NCBI GenBank assembly: GCA_022180725.1
Contig: BQMO01000018.1
Location: forward strand, 1,009-57,200
DNA from: Phycisphaerae bacterium
GTDB taxonomy: Bacteria; Planctomycetota; Phycisphaerae; Phycisphaerales; UBA1924
Direction of reading: 5' to 3'
Length of the DNA stretch: 56,192 nucleotides
Of this stretch, positions 34,161-42,441 are shown in pieces. The notes under the pieces are model-generated. The model did no database searches. It saw nothing but the letters and a program-made list of their open reading frames with translations, and was not told where the DNA came from. How positions within the stretch are numbered: position 1 is the stretch's first letter; every line of letters begins with the position of its first letter. The translations under genes were made by a program, and so were the position numbers.

Positions 34161-35483
34161 CTACTCTCCGTCACGGCGCACGGACGACGTGTCCAGCGCC
34201 CTGATTTCCAGACCCTCGATTTCCTGTAGCGTTTTTCCTGCGATTGCCTGAAGGTCACCATACATACCGACCGTGGAGATCATCACCCGTTCAATCTGTT
34301 TCGCTCGCTTTTCCCACTGCTTCGTGATCACCCTACGCTCAGCATCCAAATCCTCCTGCATTGTGGTGAAGGCATCCTTGATCGCTTCGACGCGCTGCCG
34401 GAACTGCGGGCCGGTAAGGTATTGATACAGAATCGCCATCTTGTCCTGCTGGCCCTCCGTGGCGCGACGGGCAAGCGCTGCTTCGATGAGCGCGAGACGG
34501 AGCGCCGCCGCGAGCGGCACAGCAAGCGCCGGCGTCGTCACCCACACACCTTCGATCTCGCCAAATGTGTCCACGCCCGGTGGCATGGCCTGGGTGACGA
34601 TCACCGCAAGGTCGGCTTTGGCCGTCCGCTGGTCCTGCTTGAGTTTGTCCGGCCATCCACCAGCCCAGTTCTTGGTGCGCTTGGACTCCCAGAGGATCGT
34701 GCCACACACCGTCCCCTGCGGCCCATGCACGCGGTGTAGTGCATCACCGCCATGCTGACCCTTCGGAACCGGGTCGATGCCGTCGCGGACGAATGCCTCG
34801 CGGAGCCGATTCTCCAGATCAATTTCCTGCACCTCGCCTTGCTGCTGCTGCGACCCTTGCTCGGCTTTCCTGATGGCTTCCTGAAGCTTGCCTTGGAGGT
34901 CTGAGATGGTCTTCTCTTTGTCAAGAAGCTTCAGTCTGTTCGCCTCTTCGGCGTCCTTCTTCGCTTTTTCCAATTGTGGAGCAACCAGCTCTGCCGCCTT
35001 CTTCTCGGCGGCAAGGTCGAGCTCCCGCATCTTGTCGTCGAGTTCGCGTTGCTTTCGCCGGAACTCGGCTTCCTGCTTGCGCGCCTCGGCAAGCTTCTCA
35101 TCCTTCTCCTTCAGCCGCTCCTCAAGTTCGGCCTTTTCTTCGTCGCGCTCCGCCAACTTCTCGTCATACTTCTCCTTCGCCTTCCTGGCCACGTCGCGCT
35201 CGATGGCCTTCCGCTGTTCGGCGACCTGCTCGGCCACGATCTCCTCAAGCTGCTCCTTCTGGCTGGCGATGGCCTCGCGTTCCTTGTCCATCGCCCTGCG
35301 AGCTTTCTCAGCCTCCTTCTGCTCCTGCGCAAAGGCACGCTTTCGCTGCTCCAGGGCGTCCTCTTTCTCGTGGTACTCCTCGGCGATCTTGCGCCGGGTC
35401 TCTTCGACCAAAGGCGCGGCCAACGTCTCGTTCAACTTGAAGGACTTGTGGCAGTGCGGGCATTCGATTTTGACATCGGTCAT
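34161..35483 (-). CDS. DUF2130 protein: zinc knuckle, coiled coil, nuclease-like domain
   Basis: The 440-residue protein opens with IECPHCHKSFKL, a half zinc knuckle. A very long charged coiled coil follows (about 25-225, e.g. KEREAIASQKEQLEEIVAEQVAEQRKAIE). Residues about 240-400 match DUF2130: HGGDALHRVHGPQGTVCGTILWESKRTKNW, DLAVIVTQAMPPGVDTF, GVWVTTPAL, QYLTGPQFRQRVEAI. The ESK within GTILWESKRTKNW together with the D of DLAVIVT resembles a PD-(D/E)XK nuclease site. It is the first gene of the leftward operon with SIR2-HerA, so it may be a nuclease or sensor subunit of that system. Confidence 0.8.
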   Translation of the reverse strand: MTDVKIECPHCHKSFKLNETLAAPLVEETRRKIAEEYHEKEDALEQRKRAFAQEQKEAEKARRAMDKEREAIASQKEQLEEIVAEQVAEQRKAIERDVARKAKEKYDEKLAERDEEKAELEERLKEKDEKLAEARKQEAEFRRKQRELDDKMRELDLAAEKKAAELVAPQLEKAKKDAEEANRLKLLDKEKTISDLQGKLQEAIRKAEQGSQQQQGEVQEIDLENRLREAFVRDGIDPVPKGQHGGDALHRVHGPQGTVCGTILWESKRTKNWAGGWPDKLKQDQRTAKADLAVIVTQAMPPGVDTFGEIEGVWVTTPALAVPLAAALRLALIEAALARRATEGQQDKMAILYQYLTGPQFRQRVEAIKDAFTTMQEDLDAERRVITKQWEKRAKQIERVMISTVGMYGDLQAIAGKTLQEIEGLEIRALDTSSVRRDGE

Positions 35484-35621
35484 GTGATGGTCCCGGCGCG
35501 AGGAATGGGCAAGTGTACGGGATGGGGTATGGGGGGGCCGGAACCAGGCCGGCCATCGCGCGGTGGCCACCGCACAATGCGGTACGATCAGGCGGGATTC
35601 TCAGGAGCACGGGGCCGCAGC
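35484..35621. promoter_or_regulatory. 138-bp divergent promoter region of two defence operons
   Basis: The only non-coding DNA between the leftward DUF2130-SIR2-HerA operon and the rightward TerB operon. Candidate -10 hexamers are TACGAT (+ strand, about 35582-35587) and TACACT (- strand, about 35519-35514). Neither has a good -35 box. A GGGGGGCCGG run and a CCGG-rich inverted stretch lie in the middle. Confidence 0.4.
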
Positions 35622-37889
35622 ATGTGGATAGTCGCCGTCATCATCGCAGCCATCGTCCTCTGGATGATCCTGCGCGCCCTCGGCAAAGGATCGAAGGGTG
35701 CGAAGCGAGGTAGTTCGGCCTCGTCGCAAAGGATCAGCCCTCGCCCAATCCTGGATGCCCCGGCACCGCCGCGTATCCAACCCCCGCCCGAGACCGCCAG
35801 CATGCGTTGGCACGGGAAAGGCACGATGCTTGACGTGGCCGGGATTCGGTTGCGTGATCCCCATGTCTATGCGTCCGCCGGCAGGCGGGGCAGCTATGAC
35901 TGGGCCACGGACCCTTCTGAAATACTTCTAAGCGCCGAGGTGCGCCGTCCCCGTGGCCCGGTGCCTGACATGGGATACTGGCCCTGGTATTCCAGAATCG
36001 AACCCGAGCACCGGTTCCTCTACCTCGACTGGTTGGCCAGCGGCAAGATCACCCTTCCTCCGGCCGAGGGCCTTCTGTTCCTCTATTTCTATGGCATCGA
36101 GCGGCGGCTACTTGTGGACGAGCAGGACAAGGAGTGGGCGCTGAGGGAGGTCGTTCGGCTCCGAAAGCTCGATGAGCCAAGAAGAGGCACACGCGACGGC
36201 CGATCGTTCAGGCTTTATTCGTCTGCTCTGCTGTGGTTCGAAGTAGCGCGGGCACCCGAACTCTTCAACGAGCGGGCCTTCGGCACCGTGTGCGATCTCA
36301 CGGAGGCATGGAACGAGGCGATGATGCCCGCACCGCTTTCCTGGCTCGCGCGGCACAACCGTCCGCTATCCACTGATCTCGCGCTGCGGGTCGCCCGACT
36401 CAACCCCAGGTCGGTCCAAAGCGTTGTGACCAAGCGCGTGAGCGAGCAGTTTGGCGATTTGTTCGGAAAGCGCTACACCGAGAAGTTCGGGGCGGGGCTT
36501 GATCTGAAGGTATCGAAGCGCCCGCGTCGTCACACCTACCGTCCCGCCAGCGGCGGACTCGAGGAGGCTGCATGCACGATCGGCGATCCGACAGGGATTC
36601 CGAGTCAGTTTGAACCTCTGGCCGACCTGTGGAATCAGTGTGTGGAGGATCTGCGCGGCCTGTCGCGGGTCGCCGCGGGCGTTGATGGCACGCTGACTGT
36701 GCAGGCATGGGAGGCGATGCCGGTCGAACTCCGAGAGGGCGTGGACCACCCGCTGGCTCATGCCATTCAGAGCGTCGTTGCGAGTGCTCGCCAGGGCGAC
36801 ATCACAGATCATCAACACGCGACTCTCGTCTCGGCCGGAGAGCTTGGTGCGGCGATCGGGATCGAGCAGCGACCGAAACTGACTGCGTCGCAGAGTCGCC
36901 GCGTGGCGGACACCATTCAACATGCCGGATTTGCGATCGAACCGGACACGCGAATGACCGCTCGCGCCTACGCGTGGGATGACCGCGTTGCGGTGTTCCT
37001 GCCGAGCGATGCCGCACACACCGATCGTTCACGGTACCTCGGCGCGGCGTGCTTCCTGCAACTCGGGCTGACCATTGCGGAGGCTGACGGCGTTGTCGAT
37101 CCCGAGGAGTTGCGACGCTTGTCTGAGAACATCGATGCCGTGTTTCAACTCCCCGCGAGCGAGATGCAGCGCCTTGACGCCTTGCGCGCCGTCCTTCTGT
37201 CGTCCGGTGCCGACCTGGGCGCGGTGTCCAAACGCCTTGAGACACTGCTCTCGCCAGACGCGCGTCGGCAGGCGGGCCGTCTGCTGGTCGCAATCGCGGC
37301 GGCGAGCGGCAACATCGATCGCAAGGAGCTCGCAGCGCTTCGCAAGTGCTTCAGAGCACTGGCCCTTCCCCCCGAACAGCTCGATGAGACCGTCGCGCAG
37401 ATTCTGCCGCAGGCGGGCACCGACTTCGTCACGGTTGCTGCCGGCCAGTCCGGCGTGGGCGGGGAACCAATCCCCCCTCACAACGCGCTCCGACTGAATC
37501 GAGAAGCGATCAGCGCCATATTGGCCGAAACGCGCGAGGTCGCGACCCTCTTGGCAACGGCTATGAGCGAGGATTCGGAAAGCGAGCAACCCGCGTCCGA
37601 GGTCACGGCCGTCGTTGTCACCGCTGAGCGAGTTACCGCTGAGCCCATGGAGGCCCCCGCTGGTGCCGCCGCGGATTCTGGTTTGCCGGCCAGGTACGGT
37701 CCCTTCCTGTCTGCGCTACGGGTCCGAACCACGTGGAATCGAGATGAAGCTGTCGCCTTGGCTCGCGAGCACCGGGTGATGCTCGATGGTGCAATCGAAG
37801 CGATCAATGAGTGGGCCCTTGAAGCCGGCGGGACTCCCTTGATCGATGAGGTCGATGGCGTGCTGCTCATCGACGCTGGGCCACGATAA
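35622..37889 (+). CDS. TerB-N/TerB/TerB-C domain membrane protein
   Basis: ATG 35622 starts a 755-residue protein with a membrane anchor (IVAVIIAAIVLWMIL, 3-17). A TerB-N domain spans about 60-290, with DVAGIRLRDPHVYAS, DMGYWPWYSRIEPEHRFLYLDWLASG and LFLYFYGIERRLL. A central TerB-like acidic metal-binding helical domain (AEADGVVDPEELRRLSENIDAVFQL near 485-510, second half SGNIDRKELAALRKCF) is followed by a TerB-C end (LSALRVRTTWNRDEAVALAREHRVMLDGAIEAINEWA). Proteins with this order are known next to ATPases and helicases in Ter-linked DNA-processing systems. The next gene is 8 bp away. Confidence 0.82.
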   Translation: MWIVAVIIAAIVLWMILRALGKGSKGAKRGSSASSQRISPRPILDAPAPPRIQPPPETASMRWHGKGTMLDVAGIRLRDPHVYASAGRRGSYDWATDPSEILLSAEVRRPRGPVPDMGYWPWYSRIEPEHRFLYLDWLASGKITLPPAEGLLFLYFYGIERRLLVDEQDKEWALREVVRLRKLDEPRRGTRDGRSFRLYSSALLWFEVARAPELFNERAFGTVCDLTEAWNEAMMPAPLSWLARHNRPLSTDLALRVARLNPRSVQSVVTKRVSEQFGDLFGKRYTEKFGAGLDLKVSKRPRRHTYRPASGGLEEAACTIGDPTGIPSQFEPLADLWNQCVEDLRGLSRVAAGVDGTLTVQAWEAMPVELREGVDHPLAHAIQSVVASARQGDITDHQHATLVSAGELGAAIGIEQRPKLTASQSRRVADTIQHAGFAIEPDTRMTARAYAWDDRVAVFLPSDAAHTDRSRYLGAACFLQLGLTIAEADGVVDPEELRRLSENIDAVFQLPASEMQRLDALRAVLLSSGADLGAVSKRLETLLSPDARRQAGRLLVAIAAASGNIDRKELAALRKCFRALALPPEQLDETVAQILPQAGTDFVTVAAGQSGVGGEPIPPHNALRLNREAISAILAETREVATLLATAMSEDSESEQPASEVTAVVVTAERVTAEPMEAPAGAAADSGLPARYGPFLSALRVRTTWNRDEAVALAREHRVMLDGAIEAINEWALEAGGTPLIDEVDGVLLIDAGPR

Positions 37890-37897
37890 ACTACGCC

Positions 37898-39283
37898 ATG
37901 TCCATCCCGATTCGCGAGAAAGAGCGGTCTGCGATTCTGAGTTCCCTCGGTGCGGGGGTCGTGCCGTCGATCGGTCTTCAGCACGTCCAGGTCGGACGCA
38001 AGGCCGAGGTGAACGCGCTGCTCTCGGATCTCCAGCGAGTTGAGGGCGGCGGCGCGGCAGTCCGCTTCGTCATCGGACGGTTCGGAGCGGGCAAGAGCTT
38101 TTTTATCAACCTGATTCAGACCGTGGCGCTCGAGCGCCGGCATGTCGTTGTTCGCGCCGACATCACGACCGACAGACGGCTCAACGGTTCGGGAGGCGTC
38201 GCCCGCGCGCTCTATGCCGAACTGATGAAGAACATGGCGACTCGCTCAAAGCCCGAGGGCGGCGCACTGGGGAGCCTTGTCGAGCGATGGGTGTCCGAGG
38301 TAGCCCACGAAGTGACCGGCCGCGGTGGCACGGACGACGAGGTCCATCGCACCATCGCCGATCGCCTGAAACCACTCCAAGAACTGGTCAGCGGGTACGA
38401 CTTCGCCGCCGTGCTGTCAGCCTATCACCGTGGCTTCTCAGAGCACAAGCCAGAGTTGCAGACTGCGGCGATTCGTTGGCTGCGTGCCGAGTACTCGACC
38501 AAGACAGAGGCCCGCCAGGATCTCGGCGTCCGCTCGATCATTGATGACGACTCCTTTTACGACTACCTGAAGCTCATGGCGGCCTTTGTGCGCATCGCTG
38601 GCTACAAGGGCCTGCTCGTCTGCCTGGACGAACTCGTTGTGCTTTCGCATCGCCTCAACAACCGGCAGGCGAGAGATCGCAACTACGAAGCCATCTTGCG
38701 CATCCTCAACGATTGTTTGCAGGGAGGCGTCGAGGGGCTCGCCGTCATCTTCGCCGCCACCGATGACTGCATGACGGACAAGCGTCGAGGTCTGTTCAGT
38801 TACGAGGCCTTGGCAACACGGCTCGCGGCCAACCGCTTTGCGAGTGAGCAGCTGGTAGACCTCTCCGGTCCGGTCATCCGTCTCGCCAATCTGACGCCTG
38901 AGGACTGTTTCGTGCTTCTCCACAACATTCGGCGAGTCTTTTCACGCGGCCAGAACGAAGAGACCGTCTTGCCCGAGGACGGCATCGTCGCCTATCTCGA
39001 GAGCTGTCAGAATCGCATGGGGGCAGCCTACTTCCAGACCCCCCGGGAGACGATCAAAGACTTCGTCGGATTACTGAACGTGCTCGAACAAAACCCCGGC
39101 ACCAACTGGCGGCAGTTGGTTGCGGCAATCAGCACGACTGCTCCCCAAACCCCAGACACTGACCCGGTACCCGATGAAGTGGCGGCTCCAGTAACGGCCA
39201 CGCCCCCATCAGCGCCGGAAACAGGCAAGGCCCCGTCGACTCGGGCGGCACTGGACGATGACCTGACGTCCTTCCGGATGTAG
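37898..39283 (+). CDS. BrxD-like (DUF2791) P-loop ATPase
   Basis: The 461-residue protein has PSIGLQHVQVGRKAEVNALL, Walker A GRFGAGKS (60-67), then VVVRADITTDRRLNG, LRAEYSTKTEARQDLGV, DDSFYDYLKLMAAFVRIAGYKGLLVCLDELVVLSH (Walker B with sensor), IFAATDDCMTDKRRGLFSYEALATRL and YFQTPRETIKDFVGLLNVL. This is the order of the DUF2791/BrxD ATPases found in BREX and BREX-like systems. The C-terminal 60 residues are a disordered TP-rich tail. It lies between TerB and helicase genes with gaps of 8 and 14 bp, one operon. Confidence 0.82.
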   Translation: MSIPIREKERSAILSSLGAGVVPSIGLQHVQVGRKAEVNALLSDLQRVEGGGAAVRFVIGRFGAGKSFFINLIQTVALERRHVVVRADITTDRRLNGSGGVARALYAELMKNMATRSKPEGGALGSLVERWVSEVAHEVTGRGGTDDEVHRTIADRLKPLQELVSGYDFAAVLSAYHRGFSEHKPELQTAAIRWLRAEYSTKTEARQDLGVRSIIDDDSFYDYLKLMAAFVRIAGYKGLLVCLDELVVLSHRLNNRQARDRNYEAILRILNDCLQGGVEGLAVIFAATDDCMTDKRRGLFSYEALATRLAANRFASEQLVDLSGPVIRLANLTPEDCFVLLHNIRRVFSRGQNEETVLPEDGIVAYLESCQNRMGAAYFQTPRETIKDFVGLLNVLEQNPGTNWRQLVAAISTTAPQTPDTDPVPDEVAAPVTATPPSAPETGKAPSTRAALDDDLTSFRM

Positions 39284-39297
39284 AGAACGGATTGTCC

Positions 39298-41544
39298 ATG
39301 ACGTCGCCGCCGCCTGAGTCCGAACCACATGCATTCACCCTTCTTGCGGAGGGGGTGCAACGTCAGCTCTACTCAATGGGCTGGCGGGAGCTTCGGGCAA
39401 TTCAAGCCAGGGCGATCCGAGCCTTTTTCGCGACCGACGCCGACCTTCTCATCATGGCGGAGACCGCCGGAGGCAAGACCGAGGCGGCATTCCTGCCCGT
39501 GCTGTCCGCGATCTCAACCGAGCCGAGAGGATCGGTGCGCGCCATGTACATCGGACCTCTGAAGGCCTTGATCAATGATCAGTTCGGCCGTCTTGAAGAT
39601 CTGTGTACGCACCTCGACGTCAAGGTGCATCGTTGGCATGGCGATGTGTCGGCAAGCCAGAAAGCCGCGCTGGTCAAAGAGCCCAGCGGCGTTCTTCTCA
39701 TCACGCCCGAGTCGCTCGAGTCACTGCTGATCAATCGTACCCGCCACCTTGGGGATCTGTTCGGAGGCCTGCGGGCTGTCGTGGTCGATGAGGTCCACGC
39801 GTTTCTCTCCGGAGAGCGAGGGCTGCACCTCGCGAGCCTCCTCTCTCGCGTCAGGCGGTATGTGCGGCAGGATCAGCCAAGACCGCGAATGCTCGGGTTG
39901 TCGGCCACCGTCGGCGATCTGTCCGCGGCACAGCGCTACCTCAGCCCGCACGATGCTGGCCGTGTCAACATCATCGCGGACGATGGGCCGGGAAAGGAGA
40001 TCAAGTTTCGCATCCACGGCTACATCAAGGACACGGACGGCGAAGACGGTGTTCGTGACCAGGGTGTGGTAGGGACCGATCCGACGCCAGCGCCGGACGC
40101 TGACCTAGTGACGATGCAACGCATCGCTCAGGATCTCGCCGAGCATTGCCGTACACACAGCAACCTCGTGTTCGCCAACGCGAAGGGCGACATCGAGTTG
40201 TACGCCGACATGGCCAATGAGTGCTGCCGGACCGATGGCCTGCCCGAGACGTTTCTCGTTCACCACGGCTCGCTGGCGAAGGAGGTACGAGAGGACACGG
40301 AAGCCACGATGAAGGGCGGGCGGACGATGACGACAGTCTGCTCGAGCACCCTCGAAATGGGAATCGACATCGGCTCTGTCTGGATGGTGGGGCAGATCGG
40401 CGCGCCGTGGTCCGTGGCGTCCTTCAAGCAGCGCCTGGGGAGGAGTGGACGCAAGGACGGTGAGCCCCGCCGCCTGCGCGGCTATGTGATCTGCGAGACC
40501 AGCACCAACGCCAAGGACCCGCTGTCGCTGCTTCCGCTGGAGCTTCTGCAAACCGTCGCGATCTGTGAACTCATGCTTCGAGGTTGGGTCGAGCCGCCTG
40601 CGCCTGCCTCCTTGGATCTGAGCACCCTGGCACACCAGATGATCAGCACGGTTGCCGAGATGGGCGCAGTGGATGCTGCGACGCTGCATCAGCGACTCTG
40701 TCGTGAAGGCCCCTTCGTACACATTGACAGGCCGATGTTCGCCGCGGTGATCCGAAACCTGGGCGCCGTGGACGTGCTGGAACAGGGGCCAGATGGCAAT
40801 CTCATCCTCGGCCTCGAGGGAGAGCGCCTTCGGAAGCAGAAGGACTTCTACGCAGCGTTCGCCAGCCGAATTGAGTTCGCGATCATCGCGGGTGATCGCA
40901 CGTTGGGGTCCCTTCCGATCGACACGGTCCCCAAAGTCGGCGAGCACTTGGTGTTCGCTGCCCGGCGCTGGCAAGTTACCGATGTCGATGCCGCTCGAAT
41001 GAGCCTGTATGTGACACCCGCGAAGCGCCGGCAGCGTCCGCTCTTCACCGGCGGTCTGGGGGAGATTCACCCGAAGATCCGAGACGAAATGCTCGCTGTG
41101 CTGAGTGAACAACGGACCTTCGCATACCTTGACCCGACGGCCGCTGAGGCCCTCGACCGAGCTCGCCATACAGCGAGTTCTCGAGGGCTTGGCCGACGCG
41201 CTCTGATAGAACTGAGCGACCAACGCTGCCTTTGGTTGACGTGGACCGGTACGCGACGCCATCGAACGCTCATGGCACTGCTTGCATGGTCTGGCATTGA
41301 CGCATTTGATCGAGAGGTCGCCATCGAGTGCCGGGCGAGCATCGACGAGGTTCGGCGGTGTCTGGCGTCAGCCACCAAGTCCCCGCCGAGCATGGCGGAC
41401 ATCTCGCAAATGGTCGCGCCAAAGCGGTTCAGAAAGTACGACCATCTGTTTGCGGAAGACCTTCTCAACGAATCGATCGCCGCAGATCGGCTGGATGCCG
41501 AATGGAAAGGGGACGTCTCAGCGGTTGCGGGAGGATCGGAGTGA
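39298..41544 (+). CDS. BrxHI/Lhr-like SF2 helicase
   Basis: The 748-residue protein has RELRAIQARAI (Q motif), Walker A AETAGGKTEA (54-63), IGPLKALINDQ (Ia), LLITPESLESLL, DEVH (164-167), LGLSATVGDLSAAQ (III), NLVFANAKGDIELYADM, CSSTLEMGIDIGSV (V) and QRLGRSGRKDG (VI). This is the Lhr-like layout of BrxHI helicases. ATG 39298 was chosen; an in-frame TTG 39292 is possible. With TerB and BrxD-like genes it forms a three-gene operon without PglZ, PglX or BrxC homologues in the window. Its stop overlaps a possible small gene (GTGA). Confidence 0.85.
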   Translation: MTSPPPESEPHAFTLLAEGVQRQLYSMGWRELRAIQARAIRAFFATDADLLIMAETAGGKTEAAFLPVLSAISTEPRGSVRAMYIGPLKALINDQFGRLEDLCTHLDVKVHRWHGDVSASQKAALVKEPSGVLLITPESLESLLINRTRHLGDLFGGLRAVVVDEVHAFLSGERGLHLASLLSRVRRYVRQDQPRPRMLGLSATVGDLSAAQRYLSPHDAGRVNIIADDGPGKEIKFRIHGYIKDTDGEDGVRDQGVVGTDPTPAPDADLVTMQRIAQDLAEHCRTHSNLVFANAKGDIELYADMANECCRTDGLPETFLVHHGSLAKEVREDTEATMKGGRTMTTVCSSTLEMGIDIGSVWMVGQIGAPWSVASFKQRLGRSGRKDGEPRRLRGYVICETSTNAKDPLSLLPLELLQTVAICELMLRGWVEPPAPASLDLSTLAHQMISTVAEMGAVDAATLHQRLCREGPFVHIDRPMFAAVIRNLGAVDVLEQGPDGNLILGLEGERLRKQKDFYAAFASRIEFAIIAGDRTLGSLPIDTVPKVGEHLVFAARRWQVTDVDAARMSLYVTPAKRRQRPLFTGGLGEIHPKIRDEMLAVLSEQRTFAYLDPTAAEALDRARHTASSRGLGRRALIELSDQRCLWLTWTGTRRHRTLMALLAWSGIDAFDREVAIECRASIDEVRRCLASATKSPPSMADISQMVAPKRFRKYDHLFAEDLLNESIAADRLDAEWKGDVSAVAGGSE

Positions 41545-41711
41545 CCGAGAGTGAAACGCTGTGCAACGCCATTCCGCGGCTTTGGCGCGTCTGTCTGCAC
41601 AGGCGGGCACGGTGCAATCCCCGAGAGACCGTGATGGCCCGTGTTCCCGATTCGCAGAATTCTCCGGATTCCGCGCGCACAGGCCAGCCCAACCGCATAG
41701 GGAGCGAGTAG
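41541..41711 (+). CDS. Possible small protein (56 aa) coupled to the helicase
   Basis: A GTG overlapping the helicase stop (GTGA) has GGGAGG 6 bases upstream. The product TESETLCNAIPRLWRVCLHRRARCNPRETVMARVPDSQNSPDSARTGQ is basic with three cysteines and no recognised family. The coupling and ribosome binding site are the only supports; codon use is not distinctive, so it could be a chance frame. Confidence 0.35.
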   Translation: MTESETLCNAIPRLWRVCLHRRARCNPRETVMARVPDSQNSPDSARTGQPNRIGSE

Positions 41712-42192
41712 ATGTCCACGCTCGTCATGGCGAGTTCTCAATTCTGCATAAACCGACTCTCCGGGTCGTCAACCGCCTCCGGAACGGACGAGATGCCCTA
41801 CATGGACACCGCGTGAAAGCGGCATGAACCAAGATTGTCGCGCAACAAGTCGGCGAGTCCGGCAGAGGGGTATAGGGACAGGGCTTGACAGGAGGTGACG
41901 GACACGCCGAAACGGCGCGACAGTTTTCCGGGCACGCGCAGATATAGGGATCGCCGGGGTTCCACAGGTTCCTGGCAAGTCCCGCCCAGTCCCCGCCACG
42001 CGGCGTGGGAAATGCGTAGTTGAGTAGGGGCTCGCCCTACCCCACCACGCACACACTTCGATCCAGCCACCAGCCGATCCACCAATCGAACCACCCACTG
42101 ACCCGCCCCGACGCATGGTGCGTCGAGGTTCCTGTTGTCCTGCGCTCGCGGCTGGGCCGACCCCCGGCAGCGGCGGCACTCTGGGTGCATTC
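41712..42192. other. 481-bp region between defence cargo and replication genes
   Basis: No convincing gene. CGCCG-AAA-CGGCG (41905-41917) followed by TTTT at 41924-41927 is a candidate terminator for the cargo operon. A stretch at about 42054-42108 (minus strand) is built of GGATCG, GGCTGG and GGTTCG units, resembling the GGATCGCTG run by the prophage primase. A consensus-like TTGACA is at 41885-41890, but no matching -10 is seen. Confidence 0.35.
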
Positions 42193-42441
42193 ATGGATGA
42201 ACTTCAGGTTCGAAAGACGGACGTCGCCGTGGTCAACGTGCGCGAGGTGGCGGAACTCCTCGGTGTCTGCGTCCGCAGTGTTTGGAGAATGAGTCTGAAA
42301 GGCGAGATCCCCCCGCCGATCCGGCTGGGCGCGCGGGTGGTTCGCTGGCGGCTCTCCGACCTCCGCGAGCACCTCGACCGCAAGGCCGCGGGCAAGAACG
42401 TGGCTGGCGGCGCGCAAGGGGGGCGGGGGACGCGTCGATGA
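42193..42441 (+). CDS. AlpA-like excisionase/regulator (82 aa)
   Basis: VVNVREVAELLGVCVRSVWRMSLKGEIPPPIRLGARVVRWRLSDLREHLDRK is a MerR-type helix-turn-helix of the AlpA/Xis family (helix LLGVCVRSVWRM, wing PPPIRLG.RVVRW). Such proteins act as recombination directionality factors or transcription activators in satellites and phages. It is coupled by ATGA to the primase gene, so it heads the replication operon. Confidence 0.82.
   Translation: MDELQVRKTDVAVVNVREVAELLGVCVRSVWRMSLKGEIPPPIRLGARVVRWRLSDLREHLDRKAAGKNVAGGAQGGRGTRR

Noticed and set aside
34974..35621. Upstream in-frame extension of the TerB gene
   Set aside because: It lies antisense to the DUF2130 coiled coil, has L/R-rich translation, and the domain protein with its membrane anchor begins cleanly at 35622.
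34161..41544. Complete BREX or DISARM locus
   Set aside because: No PglX/PglZ/BrxC, no DrmA/DrmB-type or methylase genes in the element; only BrxD- and BrxHI-like parts are present.
41561..41827. 88-codon plus-strand frame after the helicase
   Set aside because: Starts within the better-supported 56-codon frame and has no ribosome binding site.
41885..41890. TTGACA as a -35 box
   Set aside because: No acceptable -10 hexamer 16-18 bases downstream.
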